This document shows, piece by piece, positions 23,703 to 31,962 of a DNA stretch of 39,269 nt. The notes below the pieces were generated by a model that ran no database searches, was not told the DNA's origin, and saw nothing but the letters and a program-made list of their open reading frames with translations. The DNA is from an uncultured Sphingopyxis sp. (lineage in GTDB: Bacteria > Pseudomonadota > Alphaproteobacteria > Sphingomonadales > Sphingomonadaceae), in assembly GCA_937957805.1 (NCBI GenBank), contig CALFXW010000175.1, positions 1 to 39,269 on the forward strand, written 5' to 3'. The translations under genes were made by a program, and so were the position numbers. The stretch's first letter is position 1. Each line of letters starts with the position of its first letter.

Positions 23703-24086
23703 GTGACTAGCGCATCCCCGCCCCCCAGCGCAACGCCCCCCGACACAAGGGGCGATGCCGCGCGCCGCACGCGCAGCCCATTGCGTCGGCGGTTGTGGAT
23801 TTTATTCGCCATGCTGCTCGTTGCGGCGCTGCTGTTGTGGAAACTGCCGGCGTGGAATTTGCAGGCCGATGTGGGCGCCGCCTATGGCGCGCGGATGGGT
23901 TGTGCCTGCCGCTATGTGGAGGGGCGCACCCTCGACAGTTGCACGCGCGATTTTGAACCGGGGATGGAAATGGTCAGCCTGTCCGAAGATGCCGAAAGCA
24001 AAACCGTGACCGCATCGGTGCCGCTGCTGGCATCGCGCAGCGCGCATTATGTCGATGGTAGCTGCGTTTTTTCGGACGAACCATAG
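23703..24086 (+). CDS. Small single-pass membrane protein, unrecognised
   Basis: The 127-residue frame has coding-like composition. A Pro/Arg-rich cytoplasmic N-terminus (about 30 residues, ending RRRLWILF) is followed by one transmembrane helix (about residues 31-47, ILFAMLLVAALLLWKL). A periplasmic domain of about 75 residues has four cysteines: MGCACRY, LDSC and GSCVF. The cysteine pattern suggests disulfides or a metal site. GTG 23703 is the only start giving the basic N-terminus. It diverges from the hydrolase gene, so both promoters must lie within the opposite coding regions or the starts must be revised. No family is recognised. Confidence 0.6.
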   Translation: MTSASPPPSATPPDTRGDAARRTRSPLRRRLWILFAMLLVAALLLWKLPAWNLQADVGAAYGARMGCACRYVEGRTLDSCTRDFEPGMEMVSLSEDAESKTVTASVPLLASRSAHYVDGSCVFSDEP

Positions 24087-24822
24087 AGCCTGTTTCGTCA
24101 TGCTGAATTTATTTCAGCATCCATGGTCAAGCAGTGCGTTTGAACCATGTCTCGACTTCGCTCGACACGAACGGATAAAGGATGAACCCCGCCCCGTTCG
24201 TATCGAGCGTGTCGAAATAGGAACGGGAGGTGGTGCGTTTGAACAAAATTTCACGAGAGAGGCGCAGAGATTATGTTCCCCTCCCCTGCAGGGGAGGGGT
24301 TAGGGGTGGGGATTGATAATGCTCGGTGGGGTTTTTCCTTTCACTGGATTTGCGGCCTTCGCCGGAATGACGGTGGTTGCTTGTATCCCTGCGAAAGCAG
24401 GGATCCAGTGGTTGGGGCATTGCCCTGACGATCTAGGCTCCTGCTTCCGCAGGAGCACAGTTGAGCTCCCCCTGCCTCCGCAGGGGTATAAAGTGGATGC
24501 CCCGTGCCTGCACATGCGCACATTATGCGCCCGTATCTCGACACGCTCGATACGAACGGACAGGGGATGCCGCGCAACCCCTCCACCACCGCTGCGCGGC
24601 GGTTCTCATCCCCGTTACGGGGAGGAATTATGTGTTGCACCTCCACCTTGTCATTCCCGCAAAAAAGCAAGAATCCCGGCAAAAAAGAAGGTCGCGGCAT
24701 GATGGGTAGGGGTTTTTCCGGGCAAATGGCCCCCGGCCATGTTCGGCTATTGCGTCTGCCGCGCTATCGCTTGGCATTTTCCGGGGAAACCGTCCCCCGG
24801 ACGGTTTCTAACACCCGAAAAA
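24087..24822. other. 736-base gene-free block made of repeat modules
   Basis: No frame here has a recognisable product. The block holds the modules shared with the 15.1-kb gap (24093-24173, 24346-24369, 24575-24602). It also holds a perfect palindrome of the form CCCTCCCCTGCAGGGGAGGG near 24279-24298. The motif CTCGACACGCTCGATACGAACG occurs around 24537 and inverted around 24195-24216. Three consecutive short hairpins lie at 24385-24486, and the first tRNA-linked palindrome lies at its right end. Confidence 0.75.
24385..24486. repeat. Cluster of three GC-rich hairpins with 4-base loops
   Basis: ATCCCTGC-GAAA-GCAGGGAT at 24385-24404, GCTCCTGC-TTCC-GCAGGAGC at 24437-24456 and CCCCTGC-CTCC-GCAGGGG at 24469-24486 are each perfect 7-8 bp stems around a CTGC/GCAG core. 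The first loop is a GNRA tetraloop on the plus strand. They resemble REP-type palindromes; no T run follows any of them. Confidence 0.75.
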
Positions 24823-24827
24823 TGGTG
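24721..24827. repeat. tRNA-abutting palindromic repeat, copy 1 (next to tRNA-Leu)
   Basis: The 72 bases 24756-24827 match 34978-35049 at 71 positions (C at 24781 versus T). The core is a 10-bp stem (GAAACCGTCC and GGACGGTTTC) with a 3-base loop, inside an outer arm TTTTCCGGG and CCCGAAAAA. The outer edge GGCAAATGGCCCC at 24721 is shared too, with an unrelated ~20-base segment between. The element ends exactly at the CCA end of tRNA-Leu. It may serve as terminator for the tRNA, but its T run lies before the stem on that strand. Confidence 0.85.
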
Positions 24828-24907
24828 CCCCCGGCCCGAATCGAACGGGCACTCCTCTCGGAACCGCATTTTGAGTGCGGCGCGTCTACCAGTTCCACCA
24901 CGGGGGC
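24823..24907 (-). tRNA. tRNA-Leu (anticodon CAA)
   Basis: Read on the minus strand, the 85-base gene starts GCCCCCG, which pairs with CGGGGGC before A73 and an encoded CCA. The D arm is TGGTGGAACTGGTAGACGC and the anticodon stem CCGCA/TGCGG carries the loop CTCAAAA, giving anticodon CAA (reads UUG). A short class II variable arm and the T loop GTTCGATTC follow. Confidence 0.95.
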
Positions 24908-25003
24908 ACGCGAGGCAGCCCTATAGCCATGCGAACCCGCTTCGCCAAATAATTTATAACGCCCTGACGATAAATTGCGCGCGCGCCCCGCAGAGCGCCA
25001 AAC

Positions 25004-26467
25004 CTATTTGCGCAAATCGCGCGCAATCGCCTTTTGCGTTGCCTTGCCATAGGGGGGCTTCATCCCCGCCAAGGCCGCCACATCGGGCTTTGCCTGCCGA
25101 TAAACCGCCTTGGCATGGCTGAAGGTCTGGAAACCATCAAAGCCATGGTAATTGCCCATGCCGCTGGGACCGATGCCGCCAAAGGGCAGATCTTCCTGTG
25201 CGACATGGAAAATCACATCATTGACGGTGACCCCGCCCGAAATCGTCTGGTCGATGACATGGTCTTCCTCTGCCCCGTCGCGGCCAAAATAATATAGGCC
25301 GAGCGGGCGGTCATGCGCATTCACATATTGGACCGCTTCGCCCACCGAATTGGCACGGCGGATGGGGAGGAGCGGGCCAAAAATCTCTTCCTGCATCACG
25401 CGCATATCATCGGTCGCGCCCGAAATGATGTGGAGCGGCATTTTGCGGCTGTTGGCGCTGGCGAAATCTTCGCCCGCCGGGTTGACCACCATGATGTCCG
25501 CACCCTTTTCGCGCGCATCCTCCACATAAGCGTGGAGCCGGGCATGGTGCCGGTCGTTGACGATGCTGGTATAATCGGGGTTGTCGAGGATGGTCGGATA
25601 CATGGCGCTGGCCGACGCGGCGACAGCATCCACGAACGCACGTTCGCGTTTCCCGTCAATCAGCACATAATCGGGCGCGAGGCAGATTTGCCCGGCATTC
25701 ATCAACTTGCCCAGCGCGACCTTTTGCGCCGTCGCCTCCAAATTCGCGCTTTCACCGACGATGACGGGGGATTTACCCCCCAGTTCGAGCGTGACGGGGC
25801 AAAGATTGTCGGCCGCTGCGTGCAAAATATGCCGCCCGATGCCCGTCGCACCGGTAAAAATCACATGGTCAAAGGGCAGTTTGGCAAAGGCTTGGCCGGT
25901 TTCCGCCCCGCCGGTCACCACCGCCATTTCATTGGCATCAAAATATTGCGGCACCAGTTCGGCAAAAAGCGCGGCGGTATTGGGGGTAAATTCGGACGGC
26001 TTGGCCATCGCACGGTTACCCGCCGCAAATACCCCGGCGAGCGGTGCCATCACCATCCCGATCGGGAAATTCCATGGTGCGATGATGCCGACCACCCCCT
26101 TTGGCTGATATTCCACCCGCGCACTCGCCCCCAATAATCCCAATGGAAACAGGGTTTTGCGCTTGTCGGCGCGCATCCATGCCGACAGATTCTTGCGCGC
26201 ATGTTTGAGCGCATTGGCAGACGCGATAACGTCGGTCATCATCGTCAATTCGCGCGGACGGTTGCCAAAATCCTCGCTCACCGCGTTGCACCATGCGTCG
26301 CCATGATCGACCATCATCGCAATCGCACGGGTCAAACGGTCGCGGCGCAGCGCCAGCGGCACCGGCAGATTGGCGGCAAAATCCGCCCGCTGCGCATCGA
26401 GCAAGGCGCGCATTGCCGCCGCATCATGGCTGTCTGCGCTCACCAGATTATTTGCCGTTTTGACCAT
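25004..26467 (-). CDS. NAD(P)-dependent aldehyde dehydrogenase (coniferyl aldehyde dehydrogenase-like)
   Basis: The 487-residue ALDH-superfamily enzyme has the cofactor segment PWNFPIGM, the general base Glu in VTLELGGKSPVIV and the catalytic Cys in NAGQICLAPDYV. The C-terminal DLPFGGIGPSGMGNYHGFDG is typical of the coniferyl-aldehyde dehydrogenase subgroup, which lacks the usual long C-terminal arm. The true substrate may be any medium-size or aromatic aldehyde. ATG 26467 follows a good ribosome binding site (GGGGAGC); the longer frame to 26593 is rejected. It diverges from edd. Confidence 0.9.
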   Translation of the reverse strand: MVKTANNLVSADSHDAAAMRALLDAQRADFAANLPVPLALRRDRLTRAIAMMVDHGDAWCNAVSEDFGNRPRELTMMTDVIASANALKHARKNLSAWMRADKRKTLFPLGLLGASARVEYQPKGVVGIIAPWNFPIGMVMAPLAGVFAAGNRAMAKPSEFTPNTAALFAELVPQYFDANEMAVVTGGAETGQAFAKLPFDHVIFTGATGIGRHILHAAADNLCPVTLELGGKSPVIVGESANLEATAQKVALGKLMNAGQICLAPDYVLIDGKRERAFVDAVAASASAMYPTILDNPDYTSIVNDRHHARLHAYVEDAREKGADIMVVNPAGEDFASANSRKMPLHIISGATDDMRVMQEEIFGPLLPIRRANSVGEAVQYVNAHDRPLGLYYFGRDGAEEDHVIDQTISGGVTVNDVIFHVAQEDLPFGGIGPSGMGNYHGFDGFQTFSHAKAVYRQAKPDVAALAGMKPPYGKATQKAIARDLRK

Positions 26468-26585
26468 TTTTCGCTCCCCATCCCCGCCACTTCGCCGGAT
26501 GCGACAAGCAATCATGCTACTGACAGCGATGCAAGCAGAAATTGGTATCGTTGAACCCACGGAAAAATTGGCGCAAAACGCGGCT

Positions 26586-28445
26586 ATGCCCAATCTTCAC
26601 CCCCGCATCGCCGCCGTCACCGACCGGATTATCGAACGCAGCAAGCCGCGCCGCACCCAATATCTGCAACAAATGGCCGATCAGCGCGCGCATGGCGTCA
26701 ACCGGCACAACTTGTCGTGCGGCAATCTGGCGCATGGTTTTGCCGCGAGCGAAGGCGATAAGCCGACCATTCGTGCGGGCAGCGCAATGAACATCGGCAT
26801 CGTCAGCGCCTATAATGACATGCTCTCGGCGCATCAGCCCTATGGCCGCTACCCCGAAATGCTGAAACTTGCGGCGCGCGCATTGGGGGCGAGCGCGCAG
26901 GTCGCGGGCGGGGTGCCCGCCATGTGCGATGGGGTGACGCAGGGTCAGGCGGGGATGGATTTGTCGCTGATGAGCCGCGACAATATCGCCCAGGGAACCG
27001 CCATCGCGCTCAGCCATGCGATGTTCGAGGGCGCGCTGATGCTGGGCATTTGCGACAAGATCGTCCCCGGCATGTTGATCGGCGCGCTGCGTTTTGGCCA
27101 TCTGCCGGTGATTTTTGTCCCCGCAGGCCCGATGCCATCGGGCATCGCCAACAAGGAAAAGGCACGCATCCGCCAGCTATATGCAGAGGGTAAGGTCGGG
27201 CGCGACGAATTGCTCGACGCCGAAGCGGCAAGTTACCATGCGCCGGGCACCTGCACTTTTTACGGCACCGCGAACAGCAACCAGATGCTGATGGAAATCA
27301 TGGGTCTGCATATGCCGGGCGTGGCGTTCGTTGCGCCGGGAACCCCGCTGCGTGATGCGCTGAACCGCGCGGCGGTGGCGCGCCTGCTGCGCATCGGCGG
27401 CGATGGTGCGGATTATCGCCCGCTCAGCGCCTGCGTGGACGAACGCGCGATTGTGAACGCGATCGTCGGGTTGATGGCGACCGGCGGTTCGACCAACCAT
27501 GCAATCCATATTCCCGCCATCGCGCGCGCGGCGGGCATAGAGGTTGATTGGCAGGATTTTGCCGATATTTCCGCCCACGTCCCGCTGTTGGCGCGGGTTT
27601 ACCCCAATGGCAGCGCCGATGTGAACCATTTCCATGCGGCGGGCGGAATGGCCTTTGTCACCCGCGAATTGCTGGACGCCGGCCTCCTCCATGGGGATAT
27701 TTTGACCATCGGCGGCAGCATGGCCGATTATGCGCGCGCGCCCATGCTCGACGGTGACAATCTGGTCTGGCGCGATGCCCCGCAGCAAAGCGGCAATGCC
27801 GATATTTTGCGCGCCCGCGCCACCCCCTTTGCCACCGATGGCGGGATGAAATTGCTGGCCGGCAATTTGGGCCGCGCGGTGATAAAGGTGAGCGCGGTTG
27901 CGCCCGACGCGCAAAATATCACCGCACCCGCGCGCGTTTTTGCCGACCAAAATGCGGTGCTCGCCGCGTTCAAGGCGGGCGAACTGGATGGTGATTTTGT
28001 GGTCATCGTGCGTTTTCAGGGGCCGCGCGCCAATGGCATGCCCGAATTGCATAAATTGACCCCTGCCCTTTCTGCCCTGCAGGACAGGGGGCACAAGGTT
28101 GCGCTGCTGACCGATGGGCGGATGTCGGGGGCGAGCGGCAAGGTCGCGGCCGCCATCCACCTGACCCCCGAAGCCCTCGCCGGGACAGATGGGGTGGCAG
28201 GCCCGCTCGCCCGCGTCATGGACGGTGATCTTATCCGCATTTCAGCCAGCAACGGGGTGGTGGAGGCGCTGGTCGATGCAGCCCACTGGGCCGCGCGCAC
28301 CCCCGCCGCGACGCCGCCGCCCGGCCGCGATGGTATCGGCACGGGGCGGGAGCTTTTTGCGCTGCAACGGGGCCACGCCGATGATGCGGAAAAGGGCGCG
28401 AGCGCGATGCTGGCGGCGATGGAAAGCCTGCTCGGCCAATCATAA
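26586..28445 (+). CDS. edd: Phosphogluconate dehydratase
   Basis: Edd dehydrates 6-phosphogluconate to 2-keto-3-deoxy-6-phosphogluconate in the Entner-Doudoroff pathway. The three iron-sulfur cluster cysteines are near residues 45 (LSCGNLAHG), 114 (PAMCDGVTQGQ) and 156 (LGICDKIVPG). Other IlvD/Edd signatures are SYHAPGTCTFYGTANSNQM, ATGGSTNHAIH and LLTDGRMSGASGKV. ATG 26586 gives 619 residues with homology from MPNLHPRIAAVTDRI. No ribosome binding site is clear; upstream ATG 26529 is possible. The usual partners (zwf, pgl, glk, eda) are not next to it. Confidence 0.95.
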   Translation: MPNLHPRIAAVTDRIIERSKPRRTQYLQQMADQRAHGVNRHNLSCGNLAHGFAASEGDKPTIRAGSAMNIGIVSAYNDMLSAHQPYGRYPEMLKLAARALGASAQVAGGVPAMCDGVTQGQAGMDLSLMSRDNIAQGTAIALSHAMFEGALMLGICDKIVPGMLIGALRFGHLPVIFVPAGPMPSGIANKEKARIRQLYAEGKVGRDELLDAEAASYHAPGTCTFYGTANSNQMLMEIMGLHMPGVAFVAPGTPLRDALNRAAVARLLRIGGDGADYRPLSACVDERAIVNAIVGLMATGGSTNHAIHIPAIARAAGIEVDWQDFADISAHVPLLARVYPNGSADVNHFHAAGGMAFVTRELLDAGLLHGDILTIGGSMADYARAPMLDGDNLVWRDAPQQSGNADILRARATPFATDGGMKLLAGNLGRAVIKVSAVAPDAQNITAPARVFADQNAVLAAFKAGELDGDFVVIVRFQGPRANGMPELHKLTPALSALQDRGHKVALLTDGRMSGASGKVAAAIHLTPEALAGTDGVAGPLARVMDGDLIRISASNGVVEALVDAAHWAARTPAATPPPGRDGIGTGRELFALQRGHADDAEKGASAMLAAMESLLGQS

Positions 28446-28531
28446 TGCCGCATTGCAGCATTTGATTTGCGTCATAGGCCAATCCTGCTTAGATTTGGGG
28501 CAAATCAACCCATCATGCGGAGTCCCAAACC

Positions 28532-29713
28532 ATGTCCGATGCCATCGTCTTTCTGTCCTATGCCCGCACCCCGATGGGCGCGATGCAGGGCGCGCTTTCC
28601 GATGCCAGCGCCACAGATTTGGGCGCGACAGCGGTCAAGGCAGCGGTCGAACGCGCAGGGATCGACCCGGCATCGGTCGAACGGCTTTATATGGGCTGCG
28701 TCCTGCCCGCAGGGCTGGGGCAGGCACCCGCGCGTCAGGCCGCGATAAAGGCGGGCCTCCCCCAATCGGTCGAGGCAACGACGGTCAACAAGGTTTGCGG
28801 TTCGGGGATGCAGACGGTGATCATGGGGGCAGAAGCTTTGGCGGCAGGCAGCGTCGATATGCTGGTGGCTGGCGGGATGGAATCGATGACCAATGCCCCC
28901 TATCTCCTCAAAAAACATCGTTCGGGCGCGCGCATCGGCCATGACACCGCCTATGACCATATGTTTTTGGACGGTCTTGAAGATGCTTATGAACCCGGCC
29001 GCGCGATGGGGACTTTCGCGCAGGATACCGCCAATGGCTATCAACTGACGCGCGAAGAACAGGATGCTTATTCGATCGAATCGCTGCGCCGCGCGCAGGC
29101 CGCGATAGCAAATGGCGGCTTTGCCAGCGAAATTGCGCCGGTCACGATAAAGGGCCGCAGCGGCGAGACCATCGTCGATACCGACGAAGCACCGGGCAAG
29201 GGCCGGCCGGACAAAATCCCCGCGCTCAAACCCGCCTTTGCCAAGGATGGGACGATTACGGCGGCCACATCCTCCTCCATCTCCGATGGCGCTGCCGCCG
29301 TCGTCATGACGCGCCAAAGCGTTGCCGATGCGGCGGGCAAAGCGCCCGTCGCGCGGCTCATCGCCCATGCCGCACATGCCCAGGCGCCCAAGGATTTCAC
29401 CATCGCCCCCATCGGCGCGATCAACAAATGTCTGGCCAAAGCGGGCTGGAGCATCGGCGATGTTGACCTGTTCGAAGTCAACGAAGCCTTTGCCTGCGTC
29501 GCGATGTTCGCGATGCGCGACCTCGGCATCGCGCATGAAAAAATCAACATTCACGGCGGGGCCACCGCATTGGGCCACCCCATCGGCGCATCGGGCACAC
29601 GCATCATCACCACGCTGATCGGCGCGCTGAAGGCGACGGGCAAGAAACGCGGCATCGCCAGCCTTTGCATCGGCGGGGGCGAGGCAACGGCCGTCGCGGT
29701 CGAACTGGTTTGA
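28532..29713 (+). CDS. Acetyl-CoA C-acetyltransferase (thiolase)
   Basis: This 393-residue cytosolic thiolase condenses two acetyl-CoA to acetoacetyl-CoA or runs in reverse. The nucleophile is C89 (NKVCGSGMQT); H349 lies in LGHPIGASG and the acid/base C379 in CIGGGEA. NEAFA (VNEAFACVAMF) is also present. The length and the GMESMTNAPYLL segment fit biosynthetic/AtoB-type thiolases. It is preceded by a 86-base gap containing short inverted GATTTG/CAAATC arms and has no phaB or other pathway gene beside it. Confidence 0.94.
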   Translation: MSDAIVFLSYARTPMGAMQGALSDASATDLGATAVKAAVERAGIDPASVERLYMGCVLPAGLGQAPARQAAIKAGLPQSVEATTVNKVCGSGMQTVIMGAEALAAGSVDMLVAGGMESMTNAPYLLKKHRSGARIGHDTAYDHMFLDGLEDAYEPGRAMGTFAQDTANGYQLTREEQDAYSIESLRRAQAAIANGGFASEIAPVTIKGRSGETIVDTDEAPGKGRPDKIPALKPAFAKDGTITAATSSSISDGAAAVVMTRQSVADAAGKAPVARLIAHAAHAQAPKDFTIAPIGAINKCLAKAGWSIGDVDLFEVNEAFACVAMFAMRDLGIAHEKINIHGGATALGHPIGASGTRIITTLIGALKATGKKRGIASLCIGGGEATAVAVELV

Positions 29714-29922
29714 TGCGTCGGCTCGCCCAAGGTTGACGGACCGCGCGACAGTTAGGCGACAAACAGGGCGCGGCGGCGACAAGCGCACCACATAGTCTGC
29801 TGGCAGATGAAGCGCTGATTTTCGCGCGGTTCAGCCTGTTCCTTATATCCCTCTGCTTGTCGGACGGCGCGGCCCCTGCCCTCCCAAGAGGTGCCCGCCG
29901 CCGACAGCCAGAGGAGAATATC

Positions 29923-30237
29923 ATGACCCAGATTTGGACAAAATTGACCCTTGCCGCTGCGATCAGCCTGACCGCGCTCACCCCCAGCATCGCCAGCGCG
30001 CATGGGCGCGGTGAATTGGCGCGTGACCGACAGGAATTGCGCCGTGACCGCGCGCAAATCCACCATGAACAGCGACAATTGGCGCGTGCGGTCGTCCACC
30101 ATAACCCCCAGCGCGCGCGCGCCGAAGTTCATGATGTGCGCGCCGCGCACCGCGAATATCGCGAAGACCGGCGCGAATATCGCGAAGATCGCCGCGACCA
30201 CCATATTGCGCGCCACGTCTGGCGCCATCGCCATTGA
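29923..30237 (+). CDS. Small secreted Arg/Asp/His-rich protein
   Basis: The 104-residue protein starts at ATG 29923 after a strong ribosome binding site (AGAGGAGA). A Sec signal peptide (MTQIWTKLTLAAAISLTALT, cleavage after IASA) is followed by a mature part of about 77 residues made almost entirely of charged helix-forming residues. This includes a 21-bp DNA tandem repeat at 30151-30192 that encodes REYREDR twice. The C-terminus is His-rich (DHHIARHVWRHRH) and might bind metal. It is likely periplasmic and coiled-coil-like. No family is confidently recognised. The 209 bases before it (29714-29922) show nothing besides this leader. Confidence 0.7.
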   Translation: MTQIWTKLTLAAAISLTALTPSIASAHGRGELARDRQELRRDRAQIHHEQRQLARAVVHHNPQRARAEVHDVRAAHREYREDRREYREDRRDHHIARHVWRHRH

Positions 30238-30246
30238 TAATGCCTT

Positions 30247-30275
30247 GGGGGTGCCGCCTGAAAAACGGCACCCCT
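30247..30275. terminator. Bidirectional terminator-like hairpin between convergent genes
   Basis: GGGGTGCCG at 30248-30256 pairs perfectly with CGGCACCCC at 30266-30274 around a 9-base loop containing AAAAA. It lies just after the secreted-protein stop and reaches the stop codon of the convergent SH3 gene. T runs are poor on both sides, so termination strength is uncertain. Confidence 0.55.
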
Positions 30276-30780
30276 AACCCGCCTGATTGGCGTCCCCCTC
30301 CCCCCAAATGGCATCGGCGGCAATCCAGCCGCTGCGCCCGCCAACATCCAGCTCACAAAAATCATCGCGGCATTCGCCCAGCCGTCCGACAACGCCATGC
30401 GATGCGACATAGGCAATGGGGCTGGTGCCGTCAGGGCGCACGCGCATCGGCGCACGCTGCCCGGTCACTATCGCGCCACGCTGCGGCGACAAGAGGCTTT
30501 GGTGCATCCAGCCGATCGTCCCGTCCACTTCCTGCACCTGCCGCCAATTTTCGATGATGGCGATGACGCGCATCGGCATCCCCCGCCGGTGATATTCCCA
30601 CATCGCGCGCATTTCGGTCGATGGCCCGCGCCGCATTACCGCGCGATCCTGCCTGATGGTCGCCCAATAAGGGGGTGTGCGATCCTGCGCGATGGCGCTG
30701 CCGCTGCATTGGCTGAGCAGGGGGAGCAGCAACAAAGGCAGGCCAAGCGCCAGCAACAGCAATTTGGGACGGTCATTCAT
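30274..30780 (-). CDS. Exported bacterial SH3-domain protein
   Basis: The 168-residue product has an N-terminal signal or anchor (KLLLLALGLPLLLLPLLSQC); the Cys at residue 25 makes a lipoprotein possible. Two SH3-like segments follow: one at about 40-95 with VMRRGPSTEMRAMWEY and IENWRQVQEVDGTIGWMHQSLL, and one at about 100-160 with MRVRPDGTSPIAYVASHGVV and SGWIAADAIWG. Such SH3b proteins of alphaproteobacteria are periplasmic and of unknown role. It diverges from the hydroxyacid dehydrogenase gene with 83 bases between starts. Confidence 0.85.
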   Translation of the reverse strand: MNDRPKLLLLALGLPLLLLPLLSQCSGSAIAQDRTPPYWATIRQDRAVMRRGPSTEMRAMWEYHRRGMPMRVIAIIENWRQVQEVDGTIGWMHQSLLSPQRGAIVTGQRAPMRVRPDGTSPIAYVASHGVVGRLGECRDDFCELDVGGRSGWIAADAIWGEGDANQAG

Positions 30781-30863
30781 GCGGCGGCACGATAACCGCG
30801 CTTTACCCCACCATCAACCATTTGGCGTTGCATCCGTGGTTTATCGGTTTACGGCCTGACATC

Positions 30864-31889
30864 ATGGCTGAGTTAAGCGAACGCCCCACACCAACGTCCC
30901 CCGCGCGCCCCCGCCGCCCGCGTGTCATTGTCACCCGCCGCCTGCCGCCGGAGGTGGAGGCGCGGATGGCCGAATTATTCGACGTCACATTGTGCAGCGA
31001 AGACCGGCCGATGCCGCGCGATGAACTGGTCGCCGCGATGCGTATATGCGATGTTCTGGTGCCGACGGTGACCGATGATCTGACCGGCGACTTTTTGCGC
31101 CTGCCCGACCCCAGTGTCCGGCTGATCGCCAATTACGGCATGGGGGTTGACCATATCAACCTTGCCGCCGCGCGCGATGCGGGGATTATTGTATCCAATA
31201 CGCCCGGCGTTTTCACCGACGACACCGCCGATATGACAATGGCACTCGTCCTGTCCGTATCCCGCCGCTTGGCCGAAGGGGACAAGATGGTGCGCGCGCA
31301 TGACTGGCGCGGGTGGAGCCCGACGCACATGCTCGGCCACCGGATCAGCGGGCGGATTTTGGGCATTTTGGGGATGGGACGCATTGGTCAGGCGGTCGCG
31401 CGGCGCGCGCGCGCATTTGGCCTGTCAATCCATTATCACAGCCGTCACCGCCTGCCCGAAGCGCAGGAGGCGGAATATGGCGCGACATGGCACGCCACCC
31501 CGGACACCTTGCTGCGCGTTGCCGACATCATCACGCTGCACATGCCGCACACCCCCGAAACCCACGAGATGGTGAACGCAACGCGGATCGCGGCGATGAA
31601 ACCGACCGCGACCATCATCAACACTGCGCGCGGCGAATTAATTGACGATGCTGCGCTGATCGACGCGCTGACCCACCATCGCATCGCAGGCGCGGGGCTG
31701 GATGTGTACAGCCATGAACCGCGCGTCGATGAACGGCTGCTCGCGCTCCCCAATGTCGTGCTCTTGCCGCACATGGGCAGTGCGACGCACGAAGGGCGCG
31801 CCGATTCGGGTGCGCGGGTCATCGCCAATATCCGCGCATGGGTGGACGGCCACCGTCCGCCCGATCAGATACTCGCCGAATGGGTGTAA
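30864..31889 (+). CDS. D-2-hydroxyacid dehydrogenase (glyoxylate/hydroxypyruvate reductase type)
   Basis: The 341-residue NAD(P)H-dependent enzyme resembles glyoxylate reductase (GyaR). The Rossmann motif GILGMGRIGQAVARRARAFG is at about residues 168-187. Catalytic residues are Arg in INTARGELID, Glu in the DVYSHEPRV segment and His in LLPHMGSAT. ATG 30864 is preferred over TTG 30822. The N-terminal RPRRPRVIVTRRLPPEVEARM is family-like after a short Pro/Arg extension. The actual substrate among glyoxylate, hydroxypyruvate and related acids is not set by the sequence. Confidence 0.92.
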   Translation: MAELSERPTPTSPARPRRPRVIVTRRLPPEVEARMAELFDVTLCSEDRPMPRDELVAAMRICDVLVPTVTDDLTGDFLRLPDPSVRLIANYGMGVDHINLAAARDAGIIVSNTPGVFTDDTADMTMALVLSVSRRLAEGDKMVRAHDWRGWSPTHMLGHRISGRILGILGMGRIGQAVARRARAFGLSIHYHSRHRLPEAQEAEYGATWHATPDTLLRVADIITLHMPHTPETHEMVNATRIAAMKPTATIINTARGELIDDAALIDALTHHRIAGAGLDVYSHEPRVDERLLALPNVVLLPHMGSATHEGRADSGARVIANIRAWVDGHRPPDQILAEWV

Positions 31890-31901
31890 GGGATTTTTAG
31901 A

Positions 31902-31919
31902 CGCTTTGGCTGCAAAGCG
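31902..31919. other. Short perfect hairpin between hydroxyacid dehydrogenase and Amt-like genes
   Basis: CGCTTTG at 31902-31908 and CAAAGCG at 31913-31919 form a 7-bp stem with a 4-base loop (GCTG). No T run follows, so it may be a weak terminator or part of the leader of the Amt-like gene. Confidence 0.45.
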
Positions 31920-31962
31920 CCCAAGGCATAAGGTCGCAACATTTTGGGGGAGGGAGCGGGAC

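Noticed and set aside
28505..29791. Minus-strand open frame of about 428 codons opposite the thiolase gene
   Set aside because: The thiolase on the plus strand has all catalytic motifs; the antisense product is unrelated to any family.
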